Shown here: piece by piece, positions 8,380-16,523 of the stretch
Layout of the letters: the number at the start of each line of letters is the position of its first letter
Position numbering within the stretch: the stretch's first letter is position 1
From: Clostridiales bacterium UBA1763
GTDB taxonomy: Bacteria; Bacillota; Clostridia; Oscillospirales; Oscillospiraceae
Assembly: GCA_002314685.1 (NCBI GenBank)
Contig: DCHB01000016.1
Coordinates: 948 to 26,869 of the forward strand
Length of the DNA: 25,922 bases
Direction of reading: 5' to 3'
Position numbers and translations under genes: made by a program
The notes under the pieces: generated by a model
Database searches by the model: none
Seen by the model: the letters and a program-made list of their open reading frames with translations, nothing else
Told to the model about the DNA's origin: nothing

Positions 8380-8566
8380 GTCAATGCCGTCTATATGAGT
8401 ACAGACACCTCTGTAAGATGCTGTAAATCAGTTACCGTGCGTTGCCGCCGAATAATTCTCCTTAAGATGTTTCTCCACATACAACAACGGCGGCGCTTTT
8501 CATATTCCTTTCTTTAGCCCAAAGGGCAATGTCCGATGCTTCCCCCGAGCATCGGACATTTTCTGT
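8380..8566 (+). ncRNA. Candidate small RNA with CUCC loop, between convergent genes
   Basis: This gap between two gene terminators has its own transcription-unit architecture. A possible promoter is TTCGCA (8344-8349) and TAATAT (8368-8373), spacer 18 bp; the -35 is weak. It is followed by a small hairpin (8400-8404/8411-8415) and a GCCGCCG/CGGCGGC stem (8444-8450/8488-8494). That stem encloses a 37-base loop carrying two C-rich motifs, TTCTCCTT and TTTCTCC. Next come a GCCC/GGGC mini-hairpin (8517-8527) and a strong terminator at 8528-8561. Loops presenting UCUCC are typical of Firmicute sRNAs that pair with ribosome binding sites, and 8451-8463 matches the RBS of the CAP gene over 13 nt. 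No known RNA family was recognised. Strand and ends are inferred; the minus strand lacks a comparable terminator. Confidence 0.4.
8528..8566 (+). terminator. Terminator hairpin of the candidate small RNA
   Basis: AATGTCCGATGC and GCATCGGACATT form a 12-bp stem (about 8528-8539/8550-8561) around a C-rich loop, with TTTT then further T residues on the plus strand. It is separate from both the CAP and fhs terminators. Confidence 0.7.
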
Positions 8567-8575
8567 TTTTACGCA

Positions 8576-8606
8576 AAAAATCCACGGAAAAATTCCGTGG
8601 ATTTTT
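8576..8606 (-). terminator. Intrinsic terminator of fhs
   Basis: The stem AAAATCCACGGAA/TTCCGTGGATTTT has a 3-base loop, lying immediately downstream of the fhs stop. A and T runs flank both sides, so it can act in both directions. Confidence 0.85.
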
Positions 8607-8608
8607 GT

Positions 8609-10285
8609 TCAGAACAAGCCGCTGATTTTGCCGTTTTCGTCAACGTCAATCTTCTCCGCGGCGGGGACCTTCGGCAGCCCGGGCATGGTCATAATATCTC
8701 CCGTGAGTACAACAACGAAGCCCGCGCCCGCGCAGATTTTCGCGTTTTTGACGCTCACGGTGAAGCCCTCGGGAGCACCGAGCCTTGAGGGGTCGTCCGA
8801 GAAGCTGTACTGCGTTTTTGCTATGCAGACGGGACAGCCGCCGAAGCCGAGTGCCTCGAGCTTATCGAGCTGTTTTTGAGCGTTTGCAGTGTAGCTAACG
8901 CCGTCGCCGCCGTACACCTTAGTGACTATGGCGTTAATTTTATCTCTGAGGCTCATCTCGTCGGAGTAGGCAAGGCTGAAATCGCCCTTCTCCTCCTCGC
9001 AGAGTCTGACGACCTCTCTTGCGAGTGCCTCGCCGCCCTTGCCGCCTTCTGCCCACACCGTTGACAGCACGGTGTTTACACCCAGCTCGCGGCACTTTTC
9101 AATGATGAATTCAATCTCTCTGTCGGTGTCTGTCGGGAAGCGGTTTACAGCAACAACACAGGGGATTTTATACACGTTCTTGATGTTTCCGACATGACGC
9201 AGAAGATTGGGAATACCCTTTTCGAGTGCGTCAAGATTTTCCGTCGCGAGCTCTTTTTTATTCATGCCGCCGTGCATCTTGAGCGCGCGCACGGTTGCGA
9301 CTATTACCGCCGCATCGGGCACGAGTCCCGCCATACGGCACTTAATGTCGAAGAATTTTTCCGCGCCCAAATCCGCGCCGAAGCCCGCCTCGGTGACGGT
9401 GTAATCGCCCATCTTAAGTGCCGCCCTTGTAGCCATGACGCTGTTGCAGCCGTGAGCGATATTTGCAAACGGTCCGCCGTGAACAAAGGCAGGAGTTCCC
9501 TCGAGAGTCTGCACAAGATTGGGCTTTAATGCGTCCTTCAGAAGTGCGGTCATCGCGCCCTGTGCGTGCAGGTCGCCCGCGGTGACGGGCTTATCGTCGA
9601 AGGTGTAGCCCACGATTATCCGCGCAAGGCGTGCCTTGAGGTCGGAAATCGAGGTCGCAAGGCACAGCACCGCCATTATTTCGGACGCAACGGTTATATC
9701 AAAGCCGTCCTCACGCGGCACGCCGTTCACTCTGCCGCCGAGACCGTCAACGACAAAGCGAAGCTGTCTGTCGTTCATATCGACACAGCGCTTCCAAGTG
9801 ATTTTACGCACGTCAATTCCGAGCGAGTTGCCCTGCTGAATGTGATTGTCAAGCATGGCGGCAAGCAGATTGTTTGCCGCGCCTATCGCGTGGAAATCGC
9901 CCGTGAAGTGCAGGTTTATATCCTCCATGGGGACAACCTGCGCATAGCCGCCGCCCGCGGCACCGCCCTTTATGCCGAACACGGGTCCGAGAGAGGGCTC
10001 ACGCAGTGCAACGGTAACATCCTTGCCTATGCGGCGCAGACCGTCCGCGAGACCTATCGTCGTCGTGGTCTTGCCCTCACCCGCGGGGGTGGGAGTAATC
10101 GCGGTGACAAGAACGAGCTTGCCGTCGGGTCTGTCGCTTTCGTTAAGCAGAGAAAGGTCAAGCTTTGCCTTGTACTTACCGTAGTACTCAAGATACTTCT
10201 CATCAATATGTGCGCGCCTTGCAATCTCGCTTATATGCTCGGGCTGACACGCCTGAGCAATTTCTATATCAGTCAAATATTCCAT
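8609..10285 (-). CDS. fhs: Formate--tetrahydrofolate ligase
   Basis: A 558-residue enzyme (family norm ~556) that makes 10-formyl-tetrahydrofolate from formate, THF and ATP in the cytoplasm. It feeds purine and formyl-Met synthesis and, in acetogens, the methyl branch of the Wood-Ljungdahl pathway. The nucleotide loop TPTPAGEGKTTTT is at 64-75, followed by the highly conserved REPSLGPVFGIKGGAAGGG, and by NLHFTGDFHAIGAANN and WKRCVDMNDR, all diagnostic. The ATG at 10283-10285 has TAAGGAG about 10 bp upstream. It has its own promoter and terminator and stands alone; no folD, fchA or acetyl-CoA synthase genes are here, so acetogenesis cannot be inferred. Confidence 0.98.
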   Translation of the reverse strand: MEYLTDIEIAQACQPEHISEIARRAHIDEKYLEYYGKYKAKLDLSLLNESDRPDGKLVLVTAITPTPAGEGKTTTTIGLADGLRRIGKDVTVALREPSLGPVFGIKGGAAGGGYAQVVPMEDINLHFTGDFHAIGAANNLLAAMLDNHIQQGNSLGIDVRKITWKRCVDMNDRQLRFVVDGLGGRVNGVPREDGFDITVASEIMAVLCLATSISDLKARLARIIVGYTFDDKPVTAGDLHAQGAMTALLKDALKPNLVQTLEGTPAFVHGGPFANIAHGCNSVMATRAALKMGDYTVTEAGFGADLGAEKFFDIKCRMAGLVPDAAVIVATVRALKMHGGMNKKELATENLDALEKGIPNLLRHVGNIKNVYKIPCVVAVNRFPTDTDREIEFIIEKCRELGVNTVLSTVWAEGGKGGEALAREVVRLCEEEKGDFSLAYSDEMSLRDKINAIVTKVYGGDGVSYTANAQKQLDKLEALGFGGCPVCIAKTQYSFSDDPSRLGAPEGFTVSVKNAKICAGAGFVVVLTGDIMTMPGLPKVPAAEKIDVDENGKISGLF

Positions 10286-10379
10286 TGTTATCTACTCCTT
10301 ACCAAAGCATTTAACAGTCGTTTACAAATAGCAAAACGAGCGCCCATAAGCGCCCTGAATTCAAGCTGTTATCCCGCCC

Positions 10380-10401
10380 TGAGTCTGCCTGCGCAGACTC
10401 A
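10380..10401 (-). promoter_or_regulatory. Stem-loop in the fhs 5' untranslated leader
   Basis: A 9-bp stem (10380-10388/10393-10401) with a CTGC-type loop lies about 8 bases after the expected transcription start. The leader is ~120 nt. It does not match the THF riboswitch pattern as I recall it. It may protect the 5' end of the mRNA. Confidence 0.5.
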
Positions 10402-10413
10402 AAGCACACGGTA

Positions 10414-10442
10414 ATATTACCACACGCAAATTTTACTGTCAA
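10414..10442 (-). promoter_or_regulatory. Sigma-A promoter of fhs with overlapping palindrome
   Basis: On the minus strand TTGACA (10437-10442) is a perfect -35, followed after 17 bp by TAATAT (10414-10419). The -10 lies inside the perfect 12-bp palindrome GGTAATATTACC (10410-10421), flanked by CACAC on both sides. A regulator binding there would block RNA polymerase; none is known to me. Confidence 0.85.
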
Positions 10443-10460
10443 CCGATGACGCCCGCAAAA

Positions 10461-10490
10461 ATCCGAGGGAGGCAAAGCCGCCCTCGGATA
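10461..10490 (-). terminator. Terminator of the TRAP transporter operon
   Basis: On the minus strand, TCCGAGGG/CCCTCGGA forms an 8-bp stem topped by a GGC/GCC extension across one mismatch, followed by TTTTT at 10457-10461. It lies just after the permease stop. Confidence 0.85.
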
Positions 10491-10504
10491 ATTATTTATC
10501 TGCC

Positions 10505-12496
10505 TTACGCCTCGGCGTGTGCCGAACGCTTTGCGGAAATGAACTGATACGCCACAACGCCGCCGACGAGAACAAGACCTATAATGTCGGTCATTGTGCC
10601 GGGGATAATCAGCGTGAGACCGCCGACGAGCAGTGCCACGCGGAAAACGGTGTTAACCTTCTTATACAGGAAGCCGTTTAAGCAAGCCGCTACACCGAAT
10701 ATGCCGATAAGCGCGGTTACGCAAATCTGAGCTACCTCGAAAATACCGCTGACATTTTCGAACAGCAGAACGGGGCTGTATGCGAAAACGTAGGGGACGA
10801 TGAACGCGGCGATTGCAAGCTTTGTCGCGTTGATGCCCGTTTTCATCGGGTTGGATTTTGCGATTGCCGAGCCCGCATAAGCCGCGAGCGCGACGGGCGG
10901 GGTAATGTCGGCGACTATGCCGAAGTAGAACACGAAGAAGTGAGCCGCAACTGCGGGGATGCCGAGCTTAATTAGGATAGGTGCGCAGGTTGCCGCCATG
11001 ATGCAGTAGTTTGCGGTGGTGGGAACGCCCATACCGAGAATGATACAGCACAGCATGGTGAGGAACAGACCGATGATGAGGGTGTTGCCCGATGCGGCTA
11101 CGATTGAGCTTATGAGCTTCGAGGCAAGTCCCGTTGCGGTGATACAGCCTGCAATGACGCCCGCCATTGCGCAGGCTACGGCGACTGTGATTGTGCCCTT
11201 GCCGCCTGCCTCGAGTGCCTCGAGGATGCGTTTGGGTGTCAGTCGGCAGTCCTTATTGAGCAGACCGACGACAACGCTTGCGAGGATAGAATAGGTCGCG
11301 GCACGCTGCATTGTGCAGGCGTTGACGCTGACGAGATAGACGAGCAGAACAATGGGGATAAGCAGGTAGCTCTTCTTTGCAAGCTCCTTGCCCGGGACCA
11401 TATCCTTGCGTGAAATGCCCTTAAGCCCGAGCTTCTTTGCCTCGAGGTGAACTGCGATGAAGATGCCCGCAAAATAGAGGAACGCAGGCAGGATTGCCTT
11501 GAGCGCAACCTGTCCGTAGGGCAGACCCATGTACTCAGCCATGAGGAATGCCGCCGCGCCCATGATAGGCGGCATAATCTGTCCGCCCGTGGATGCCGCC
11601 GCCTCAACAGCGCCCGCAAACTCGGGCTTGTAGCCCGTTTTCTTCATCATGGGAATGGTGACGGAGCCCGTCGTTACGGTGTTGCCGACGGAGGAGCCCG
11701 ATACCATGCCGCACAGTGCGGAGGAGATAACCGCAACCTTTGCAGGGCCGCCCGAGGATGCACCCGCGAGCTTGTTTGCAAGGTCGATAAAGAACTTCGA
11801 TATGCCCGTTCTTTCAAGGAAGGCACCGAAGACTATGAACACAACGATGAACTTTGCGCAGACCTGAATAGGTGTGCCGATAACGCCCTTTGTTGCGTAG
11901 AACAGGGTGTATATCGCGCGGTCAACACTCAGATGTGCAAAGCCGAAGGTGTAGATGAGCAGAGCTCCGACGACGCACAAAATCGGAACACCGACACAGC
12001 GGCGGCACAGCTCGGCAGTTATAAGAATGCCGATTATGCCGATAGCGGTCAGCATCGGAGTCATCTTTGACGCGCTTGTGACTACGTTTACGAATGTGTC
12101 GAAGGTGAAGCAGTAATAGAAGAAGCACGCGGCACCTACGAGCATAATAAGCACGTCATACCACGGCAGATAGTTCGGCTTTACGTGCTTTTTTGTTGCG
12201 GGGTAGTACAAAAAGCCCATGATGATTACGCCGCCGAGGAAGGCGGTGAGGCGCTTTTCCATTGCCGCAGTGGAAAACAGGGTGGAATAGATGCAGTACA
12301 GCGAGAACGCCGCCATTACGTACTGCACGATTTTCTGCGGTATTCCCTCCCAGATTCTCGTGTTTGACTCCTTGTCGTACTTCTTCATAACCTCGTTGAC
12401 TTCTTCCTCGCTGACGGCTTCAAAGTCAGCGGCAGAGGTCTCGACGGCTATTTCGGCTTCCGCTTCGGGAGCTTTTTTCTTTTTCTCGATGGACAT
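10505..12496 (-). CDS. TAXI-type TRAP transporter, fused 4TM/12TM permease
   Basis: A polytopic membrane protein of ~663 residues in which the small (DctQ-like) and large (DctM-like) TRAP permease parts are one chain, as in the TIGR02123-type fusion used with TAXI binding proteins. After a charged cytoplasmic N-terminus come multiple hydrophobic helices. Conserved DctM features include SGSSVGNTVTTGSVTIP and the GVPTTANYCIMAATCAP segment followed by ADITPPVALAAYAGSAIA. The longest open frame begins at a TTG (12505), but ATG 12496 is preferred because AAAGG lies 9 bp before it and is too close to the TTG. TRAP systems import organic anions using the Na+ gradient; TAXI substrates are often glutamate or dicarboxylates, but the ligand here is unknown. 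The cognate binding-protein gene is just upstream. Confidence 0.93.
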   Translation of the reverse strand: MSIEKKKKAPEAEAEIAVETSAADFEAVSEEEVNEVMKKYDKESNTRIWEGIPQKIVQYVMAAFSLYCIYSTLFSTAAMEKRLTAFLGGVIIMGFLYYPATKKHVKPNYLPWYDVLIMLVGAACFFYYCFTFDTFVNVVTSASKMTPMLTAIGIIGILITAELCRRCVGVPILCVVGALLIYTFGFAHLSVDRAIYTLFYATKGVIGTPIQVCAKFIVVFIVFGAFLERTGISKFFIDLANKLAGASSGGPAKVAVISSALCGMVSGSSVGNTVTTGSVTIPMMKKTGYKPEFAGAVEAAASTGGQIMPPIMGAAAFLMAEYMGLPYGQVALKAILPAFLYFAGIFIAVHLEAKKLGLKGISRKDMVPGKELAKKSYLLIPIVLLVYLVSVNACTMQRAATYSILASVVVGLLNKDCRLTPKRILEALEAGGKGTITVAVACAMAGVIAGCITATGLASKLISSIVAASGNTLIIGLFLTMLCCIILGMGVPTTANYCIMAATCAPILIKLGIPAVAAHFFVFYFGIVADITPPVALAAYAGSAIAKSNPMKTGINATKLAIAAFIVPYVFAYSPVLLFENVSGIFEVAQICVTALIGIFGVAACLNGFLYKKVNTVFRVALLVGGLTLIIPGTMTDIIGLVLVGGVVAYQFISAKRSAHAEA

Positions 12497-12586
12497 TGGT
12501 TTCAACCTTTCGTTTGCTGTATTGTTTCTTACCTCAAAGGCAATTTTGCCCTGCCTCTCACGTAAAAAACAAGCCTTGACATTTGC

Positions 12587-12631
12587 CCGTAAAAACGGGG
12601 TAAACTACGGTGCCGAAATCGGCACCGTAGT
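12587..12631 (-). promoter_or_regulatory. Paired stem-loops between TRAP binding protein and permease
   Basis: A strong stem of ~12-13 bp (12604-12616/12619-12631) and a small CCCGT/ACGGG hairpin (12587-12600) lie in the 176-bp gap. The long T run is on the plus-strand side, so on the minus transcript this is more likely a 3'-end stabiliser or partial attenuator that keeps the binding protein in excess over the permease. The role is inferred from position. Confidence 0.5.
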
Positions 12632-12672
12632 CCTTTTTTGTTTTAGTATTCTTTTAAGTCCCGCTTCAAAAA

Positions 12673-13614
12673 TCAGTCAACGGTGATGCCGTTTTCTGCG
12701 AAGAACTTAACTGCACCGGGGTGGTAGGGCACGTCGGTGATGGAGGCCGCGAACTCGAGGCTGAGCTCTGCGCCCTTTGCGTGTGCCGCAGTCAGGTCTT
12801 CAAGGTCGTTGAAGGTTGCGGTCAGGAAGTTGTAAACTGCATCCTCGGAAACGTCGTTGCTTGCGAGAACAACAGCGGCAACTGCAACGGTGGTAACATC
12901 TGCGGGAGTGCCGTAAACGTCAGCGGCAATGGTGTACTCCTTGTAGTAGGGGCACATATCAATCAGCTTTGCAACGTGCTCTGCATCGAAGCCGACGAGG
13001 TAAACCTGTCCGCCGGTTGCAAGGTCGGTGATTGCAGTGGTGGGAGCGCCGGATACGATGAAGGCGGCGTCAATCTTGCCGTCCTTGAGGTTGTCGGCGG
13101 AGTCGCCGAAGTCAAGGTACTGAGCGTCGATGTCGTCGATGGTCATATCGTATGCCTTGAGTGCGTCGATTGCGTTGAAGTTAACGCCTGAGCCTGCTGC
13201 GCCGATGGAAACGGACTTGCCCTTGAGGTCAGCAACGGTCTTGATGTCGGGGTTCATGGTTACGATCTGTACCTGCTCCATGTAGAGAGCGCCGACTACG
13301 GAGAAGCTGGTGATTGCGCCTGCCTCTTCGAAGAGGTTGGTGCCTGTGTAAGCGTAGCTCATAACGTCGGACTGGCAGAATGCGAGCTGTGCCGCGCCTG
13401 CGTCAACGTCCTCAACGTTTGCCTTGGAGCCGTTGCCGACTACTGCGGTAACGGAGGTGTCGGTCTCGTCGGAAACCTGCTGAGCAAGAACGGTACCGAA
13501 GGCATAATAGGTGCCGGATTCGCCGCCCGTTACGAAGGTCAGGGACTCGCCGCCGCAAGCGCACAGAGCAAAGACCATCATAACTGCAAGAACTAATGCG
13601 ATAATCTTTTTCAT
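12673..13614 (-). CDS. TAXI-family TRAP transporter solute-binding lipoprotein
   Basis: A binding protein of ~313 residues. It starts MKKIIALVLAVMMVFALCACGG, a lipoprotein signal with the probable lipidated Cys at 20 (LCACGG type). The mature part opens LTFVTGGESGTYYAFGTVLAQ, the classic TAXI (TRAP-associated extracytoplasmic immunogenic) signature, and continues with GKSVSIGAAGSGVNFNA, another family block. It captures substrate outside the membrane and delivers it to the fused permease. The frame is open eight codons further upstream, but ATG 13614 is chosen because AGGAGG lies ~9 bp before it and the signal peptide begins there. It is the first gene of the operon. The ligand cannot be read from sequence; glutamate or a related organic acid is the usual expectation. 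Confidence 0.94.
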   Translation of the reverse strand: MKKIIALVLAVMMVFALCACGGESLTFVTGGESGTYYAFGTVLAQQVSDETDTSVTAVVGNGSKANVEDVDAGAAQLAFCQSDVMSYAYTGTNLFEEAGAITSFSVVGALYMEQVQIVTMNPDIKTVADLKGKSVSIGAAGSGVNFNAIDALKAYDMTIDDIDAQYLDFGDSADNLKDGKIDAAFIVSGAPTTAITDLATGGQVYLVGFDAEHVAKLIDMCPYYKEYTIAADVYGTPADVTTVAVAAVVLASNDVSEDAVYNFLTATFNDLEDLTAAHAKGAELSLEFAASITDVPYHPGAVKFFAENGITVD

Positions 13615-13683
13615 TGAATATTTCCTCCTGTTTTGCAATTATTGTTTTGAATAATGTCATTTCCTAAAATTCATTGCATGATG

Positions 13684-13712
13684 ATTATACACCCGTTTTT
13701 CCGCAATTTCAA
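13684..13712 (-). promoter_or_regulatory. Sigma-A promoter of the TRAP operon
   Basis: On the minus strand TTGAAA (13707-13712) and TATAAT (13684-13689) are separated by 17 bp. The -10 is 69 bp upstream of the ATG at 13614. Confidence 0.82.
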
Positions 13713-13966
13713 TAGCGAAAATGAATTTTTTTATTTGCGTTATTGCAAAAAATTTCGTGAAGCAATTAACTAATGCAGGATTTTTCGGGCTTTTCGCTTA
13801 TTTTTATTCATTTTCCTATGAATATTGCAAGTTTCAGTGAATACAGACTGCAAATTCAGCTTGCCCTGCATTTTTTAATGCAGATTTTTTCAGGCGTTTT
13901 TGGCATTTTCACCAAATTCGCACTATCATTTTCGGCAGTTTTCTACTAACAAAAGCACATTTATGC
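13713..13966. other. AT-rich gap between divergent promoters, with repeated TAATGCAG motif
   Basis: This gap contains no gene. It holds an imperfect direct repeat, TAATGCAGGATTTTTCGGGC at 13771 and TAATGCAGATTTTTTCAGGC at 13876, 105 bp apart. The second copy forms the right arm of a CTGCATT/AATGCAG hairpin (13867-13873/13877-13883) followed by T residues. The motif could be an operator shared by the TRAP and hom promoters, or a decayed terminator. Nothing else is evident. Confidence 0.4.
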
Positions 13967-13995
13967 TTGCTTTTTACCCTGCACCGTGTTATATT
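13967..13995 (+). promoter_or_regulatory. Sigma-A promoter of hom-lysC-asd
   Basis: TTGCTT (13967-13972) and TATATT (13990-13995) are separated by 17 bp. The leader to ATG 14058 is only ~55 nt and contains a CAGAAA/TTTCTG hairpin. There is no room for a lysine riboswitch or T-box in it. Confidence 0.72.
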
Positions 13996-14057
13996 GTTCT
14001 CATAACAGAAACATTTGTATTTCTGACAAAGACACAACAAGAAAAGGCGGTATCAAC

Positions 14058-15197
14058 ATGAAAATTGCATTATTAGGCTGCGGCGTAGTCGGCGGCGGCG
14101 TTCTCGAAATCTGCGATTCGAGAGATGACCTTGAGCTTAAGTATGTTCTCGTGCGTCGCGAGAAGAAGGAGCTCGGCGACAGAGCTGTTTTTGATATAAC
14201 TACTATACTTAATGATAAAGAGATTGACACAGTCGTTGAGGTTATGGGCGGACTGTCCCCCGCGTTTGAATATGTAAGCGCGGCGATGAAGGCGGGCAAA
14301 AACGTCGTGACAGCGAACAAGCACCTCGTTGCGCATCACTACTGCGAGCTTTTAGAGCTTGCGAAGGAAAACGGCGTTGCCTTCCGATGCACCCCCGCAG
14401 TCGGCGGCGGCATCCCGTGGCTGTATAACCTCGAACGCGTCATGAGACTTGATAAGGTGCTGTCCTTCTCGGGCATCATGAACGGCACGACAAACTTCAT
14501 CCTCGACGCGATGCACACAGAGGGCAGTGATTTTGCCGAGGTGCTCGCACTTGCACAGGAGCTCGGCTATGCCGAGGCCGACCCCTCCGCGGACATCGAC
14601 GGACTTGACATTCAGCGCAAGTGCATCATAACCGCAAACGTCGCCTTCGGTGCCTGCCTGCTCGAGGAGGAGGTGCCCGTATTCGGCATCCGCCACATTC
14701 TCGCCTGCGATATTGCCGCGGCAGTGAGCATGAACAGAATTTGCAAAATGCTCGCCTTCGGCAAGCTGAACAACGGCAGTCCCGCCGTTTATGTCGAGCC
14801 GAGCTTCGTAAGATGCGGCGAGCTTGAGGCGGCAGTTTCCACAAACCGCAACGTCATCTCCTTTGATACCGAGCTCACGGGCAAGGAGAGCTTTTACGGT
14901 CAGGGCGCGGGCAGATACCCCACGGCATACAACGCCGTTGCCGACTGCCTCGACATCAAAAACGGCGTAAAGAGCTTCTATACAGATATAATGAATCCCG
15001 TAAAGCCCGACAACAGCGCGGAAAAGCATCCGTACTACGTGCGCTTTAAGGGCTCGGACGAATGGCTCGACTCCGTCAGCATTGAAAAATGCGGCGAGGG
15101 CGTTGTAACGGCGGACGTATCCGTTGCACAAATGCACGCATGGGCGGCAAAGGCAAAGGAGGCAGACCCTGCACTGTTCTTCGCAGGTGTTATATAA
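14058..15197 (+). CDS. hom: Homoserine dehydrogenase (no ACT domain)
   Basis: A 379-residue NAD(P)H enzyme reducing aspartate semialdehyde to homoserine, the branch toward threonine and methionine. The Rossmann start MKIALLGCGVVGGGV is at 1-15, VTANKHLVAHH is the conserved Lys-containing block, and GGGIPW and GIMNGTTNFIL follow. GYAEADPSADIDGLDIQRK is the family signature with the catalytic Asp/Lys. The chain ends without the C-terminal ACT domain found in ~430-residue Hom, so threonine feedback through that domain is not expected. The open frame extends 24 codons upstream, but ATG 14058 is chosen because the Rossmann fold starts there and AAGGCGG lies 7 bp before. Only 3 bp separate it from lysC. 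Confidence 0.95.
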   Translation: MKIALLGCGVVGGGVLEICDSRDDLELKYVLVRREKKELGDRAVFDITTILNDKEIDTVVEVMGGLSPAFEYVSAAMKAGKNVVTANKHLVAHHYCELLELAKENGVAFRCTPAVGGGIPWLYNLERVMRLDKVLSFSGIMNGTTNFILDAMHTEGSDFAEVLALAQELGYAEADPSADIDGLDIQRKCIITANVAFGACLLEEEVPVFGIRHILACDIAAAVSMNRICKMLAFGKLNNGSPAVYVEPSFVRCGELEAAVSTNRNVISFDTELTGKESFYGQGAGRYPTAYNAVADCLDIKNGVKSFYTDIMNPVKPDNSAEKHPYYVRFKGSDEWLDSVSIEKCGEGVVTADVSVAQMHAWAAKAKEADPALFFAGVI

Positions 15198-15200
15198 GTA

Positions 15201-16514
15201 ATGCTTAAGGTTGCAAAATTCGGCGGCTCGTCCATGGCGGACGCCCGTCAGTTTCAAAAGGTCAAGGCAATAATCGAAGCCGACAAGTCACGAAGGGTCA
15301 TAGTCGTTTCGGCGGCGGGCAAGCGCTTTTCCGACGACCATAAGCTCACCGATTTGCTGTATCTGTGCTACGCGCACAAGAAGTACGGCGTGAGCTGTGA
15401 CAGCGTTTTCGGCATGATTGCAGACCGCTACCGCGGTATATGCGCCGAGCTCGGCTTAGGGCTCGACATTGAGGCGGAGCTTTGTGCTCTGCGCGAAGAG
15501 ATCGACAGCGGCATAAGTCAGGACAAGCTCGTATCCCGCGGCGAATATTTCTCAGCTCGGCTCATGGCGGATTACCTCGGCTATGATTTTCTCGACTCCG
15601 AGCTGTGGTTGAGATTTAATTTCGACGGCAGTATTGACCGCGCTCAGTCCTACGAGCTTTTAGAGCGTCTTGCAGGCGGCAGACGCGTTGTCATCCCCGG
15701 CTTTTACGGCGCAATGCCCGACGGAAGCATAAGGGTGCTCACACGCGGCGGCAGTGACGTCACGGGCGCGCTGTGCGCGGCGGCACTTGATGCCGACGTT
15801 TACGAAAACTGGACGGATGTTTCGGGCATTTTAATGGCAGACCCGAGAATTGTTGATAATCCCGACACGATTGAGCGCATAACATATAACGAGCTACGCG
15901 AGCTGAGCTACATGGGGGCGCAGGTGCTTCACGAGGGCACCGTTTTCCCCGTGAGAGAAAAGAACATTCCGCTGAACATCCGAAACACAAACAAGCCCGA
16001 GCATCCCGGCACACTAATAATGGAGAGCTTTTCCGACGAGCTTTTCGGCGAGCGCTTCATAACGGGCATAGCGGGCAGGCGCAATTTCTCGATAGTCAAT
16101 ATCGCAAAGACGGGCATGAGCTCCGAGGTCGGTTCTCTGCGTAAAATTCTCGAGGTCTTCGAGAAGCACAATATATGCGTTGAGTACACCCCCTCGGGCA
16201 TCGACAGCGTGTCTGTCGTCGTGTCGGCAGACAAGGCAAAGCAGGCACTTTTCTCCGTCGTCGGAGAAATTCAGAAGGCAATCTCGCCCGACAGCGTGCA
16301 GATAACCGAGGGCATCTCGGTCATTGCCGCAGTCGGCAGACGCATGGCATTCAAGCCCGGCTCATCGGGCAGAATTTTCGCCGCCCTCGGTGCAAACGGC
16401 ATAAACATCCGCATGATTTCTCAGGGTCCCGAGGAGCTTAATATTATAGTCGGCGTAAACGATGCCGATTTTGAAAAGACCGTACAGGTGCTGTACGACA
16501 GTTTTGTAAAGTGA
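15201..16514 (+). CDS. lysC: Aspartokinase
   Basis: A 437-residue monofunctional aspartate kinase, the ATP-dependent first step of the aspartate pathway. The N-terminus KVAKFGGSSMADA is the Lys/Gly-rich kinase signature, TRGGSDVTGALCAAALDADVYENWTDVSG carries the nucleotide-site residues, and GAQVLHEGTVFP is conserved. Two ACT-type regulatory repeats occupy ~300-437 (SIVNIAKTGMSSEVG and VIAAVGRRMAFKPGSSGRIF, the latter with NGINIRMISQG), the usual site of lysine or threonine feedback. The gene starts at ATG 15201, 3 bp after the hom stop with no clear Shine-Dalgarno, which suggests translational coupling. Confidence 0.97.
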   Translation: MLKVAKFGGSSMADARQFQKVKAIIEADKSRRVIVVSAAGKRFSDDHKLTDLLYLCYAHKKYGVSCDSVFGMIADRYRGICAELGLGLDIEAELCALREEIDSGISQDKLVSRGEYFSARLMADYLGYDFLDSELWLRFNFDGSIDRAQSYELLERLAGGRRVVIPGFYGAMPDGSIRVLTRGGSDVTGALCAAALDADVYENWTDVSGILMADPRIVDNPDTIERITYNELRELSYMGAQVLHEGTVFPVREKNIPLNIRNTNKPEHPGTLIMESFSDELFGERFITGIAGRRNFSIVNIAKTGMSSEVGSLRKILEVFEKHNICVEYTPSGIDSVSVVVSADKAKQALFSVVGEIQKAISPDSVQITEGISVIAAVGRRMAFKPGSSGRIFAALGANGINIRMISQGPEELNIIVGVNDADFEKTVQVLYDSFVK

Positions 16515-16523
16515 GGTAAAAAC

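Noticed and set aside
8380..8566. 6S RNA or signal recognition particle RNA
   Set aside because: The ends do not pair to give the long rod of 6S RNA, and the SRP apical motif is missing.
10286..10436. Tetrahydrofolate riboswitch upstream of fhs
   Set aside because: The leader has hairpins, but I could not find the conserved THF-riboswitch core.
14352..15257. Long open frame (301 codons) opposite hom/lysC
   Set aside because: It is an antisense shadow spanning two genes; Cys/Val/Ala-rich composition and no ribosome site.
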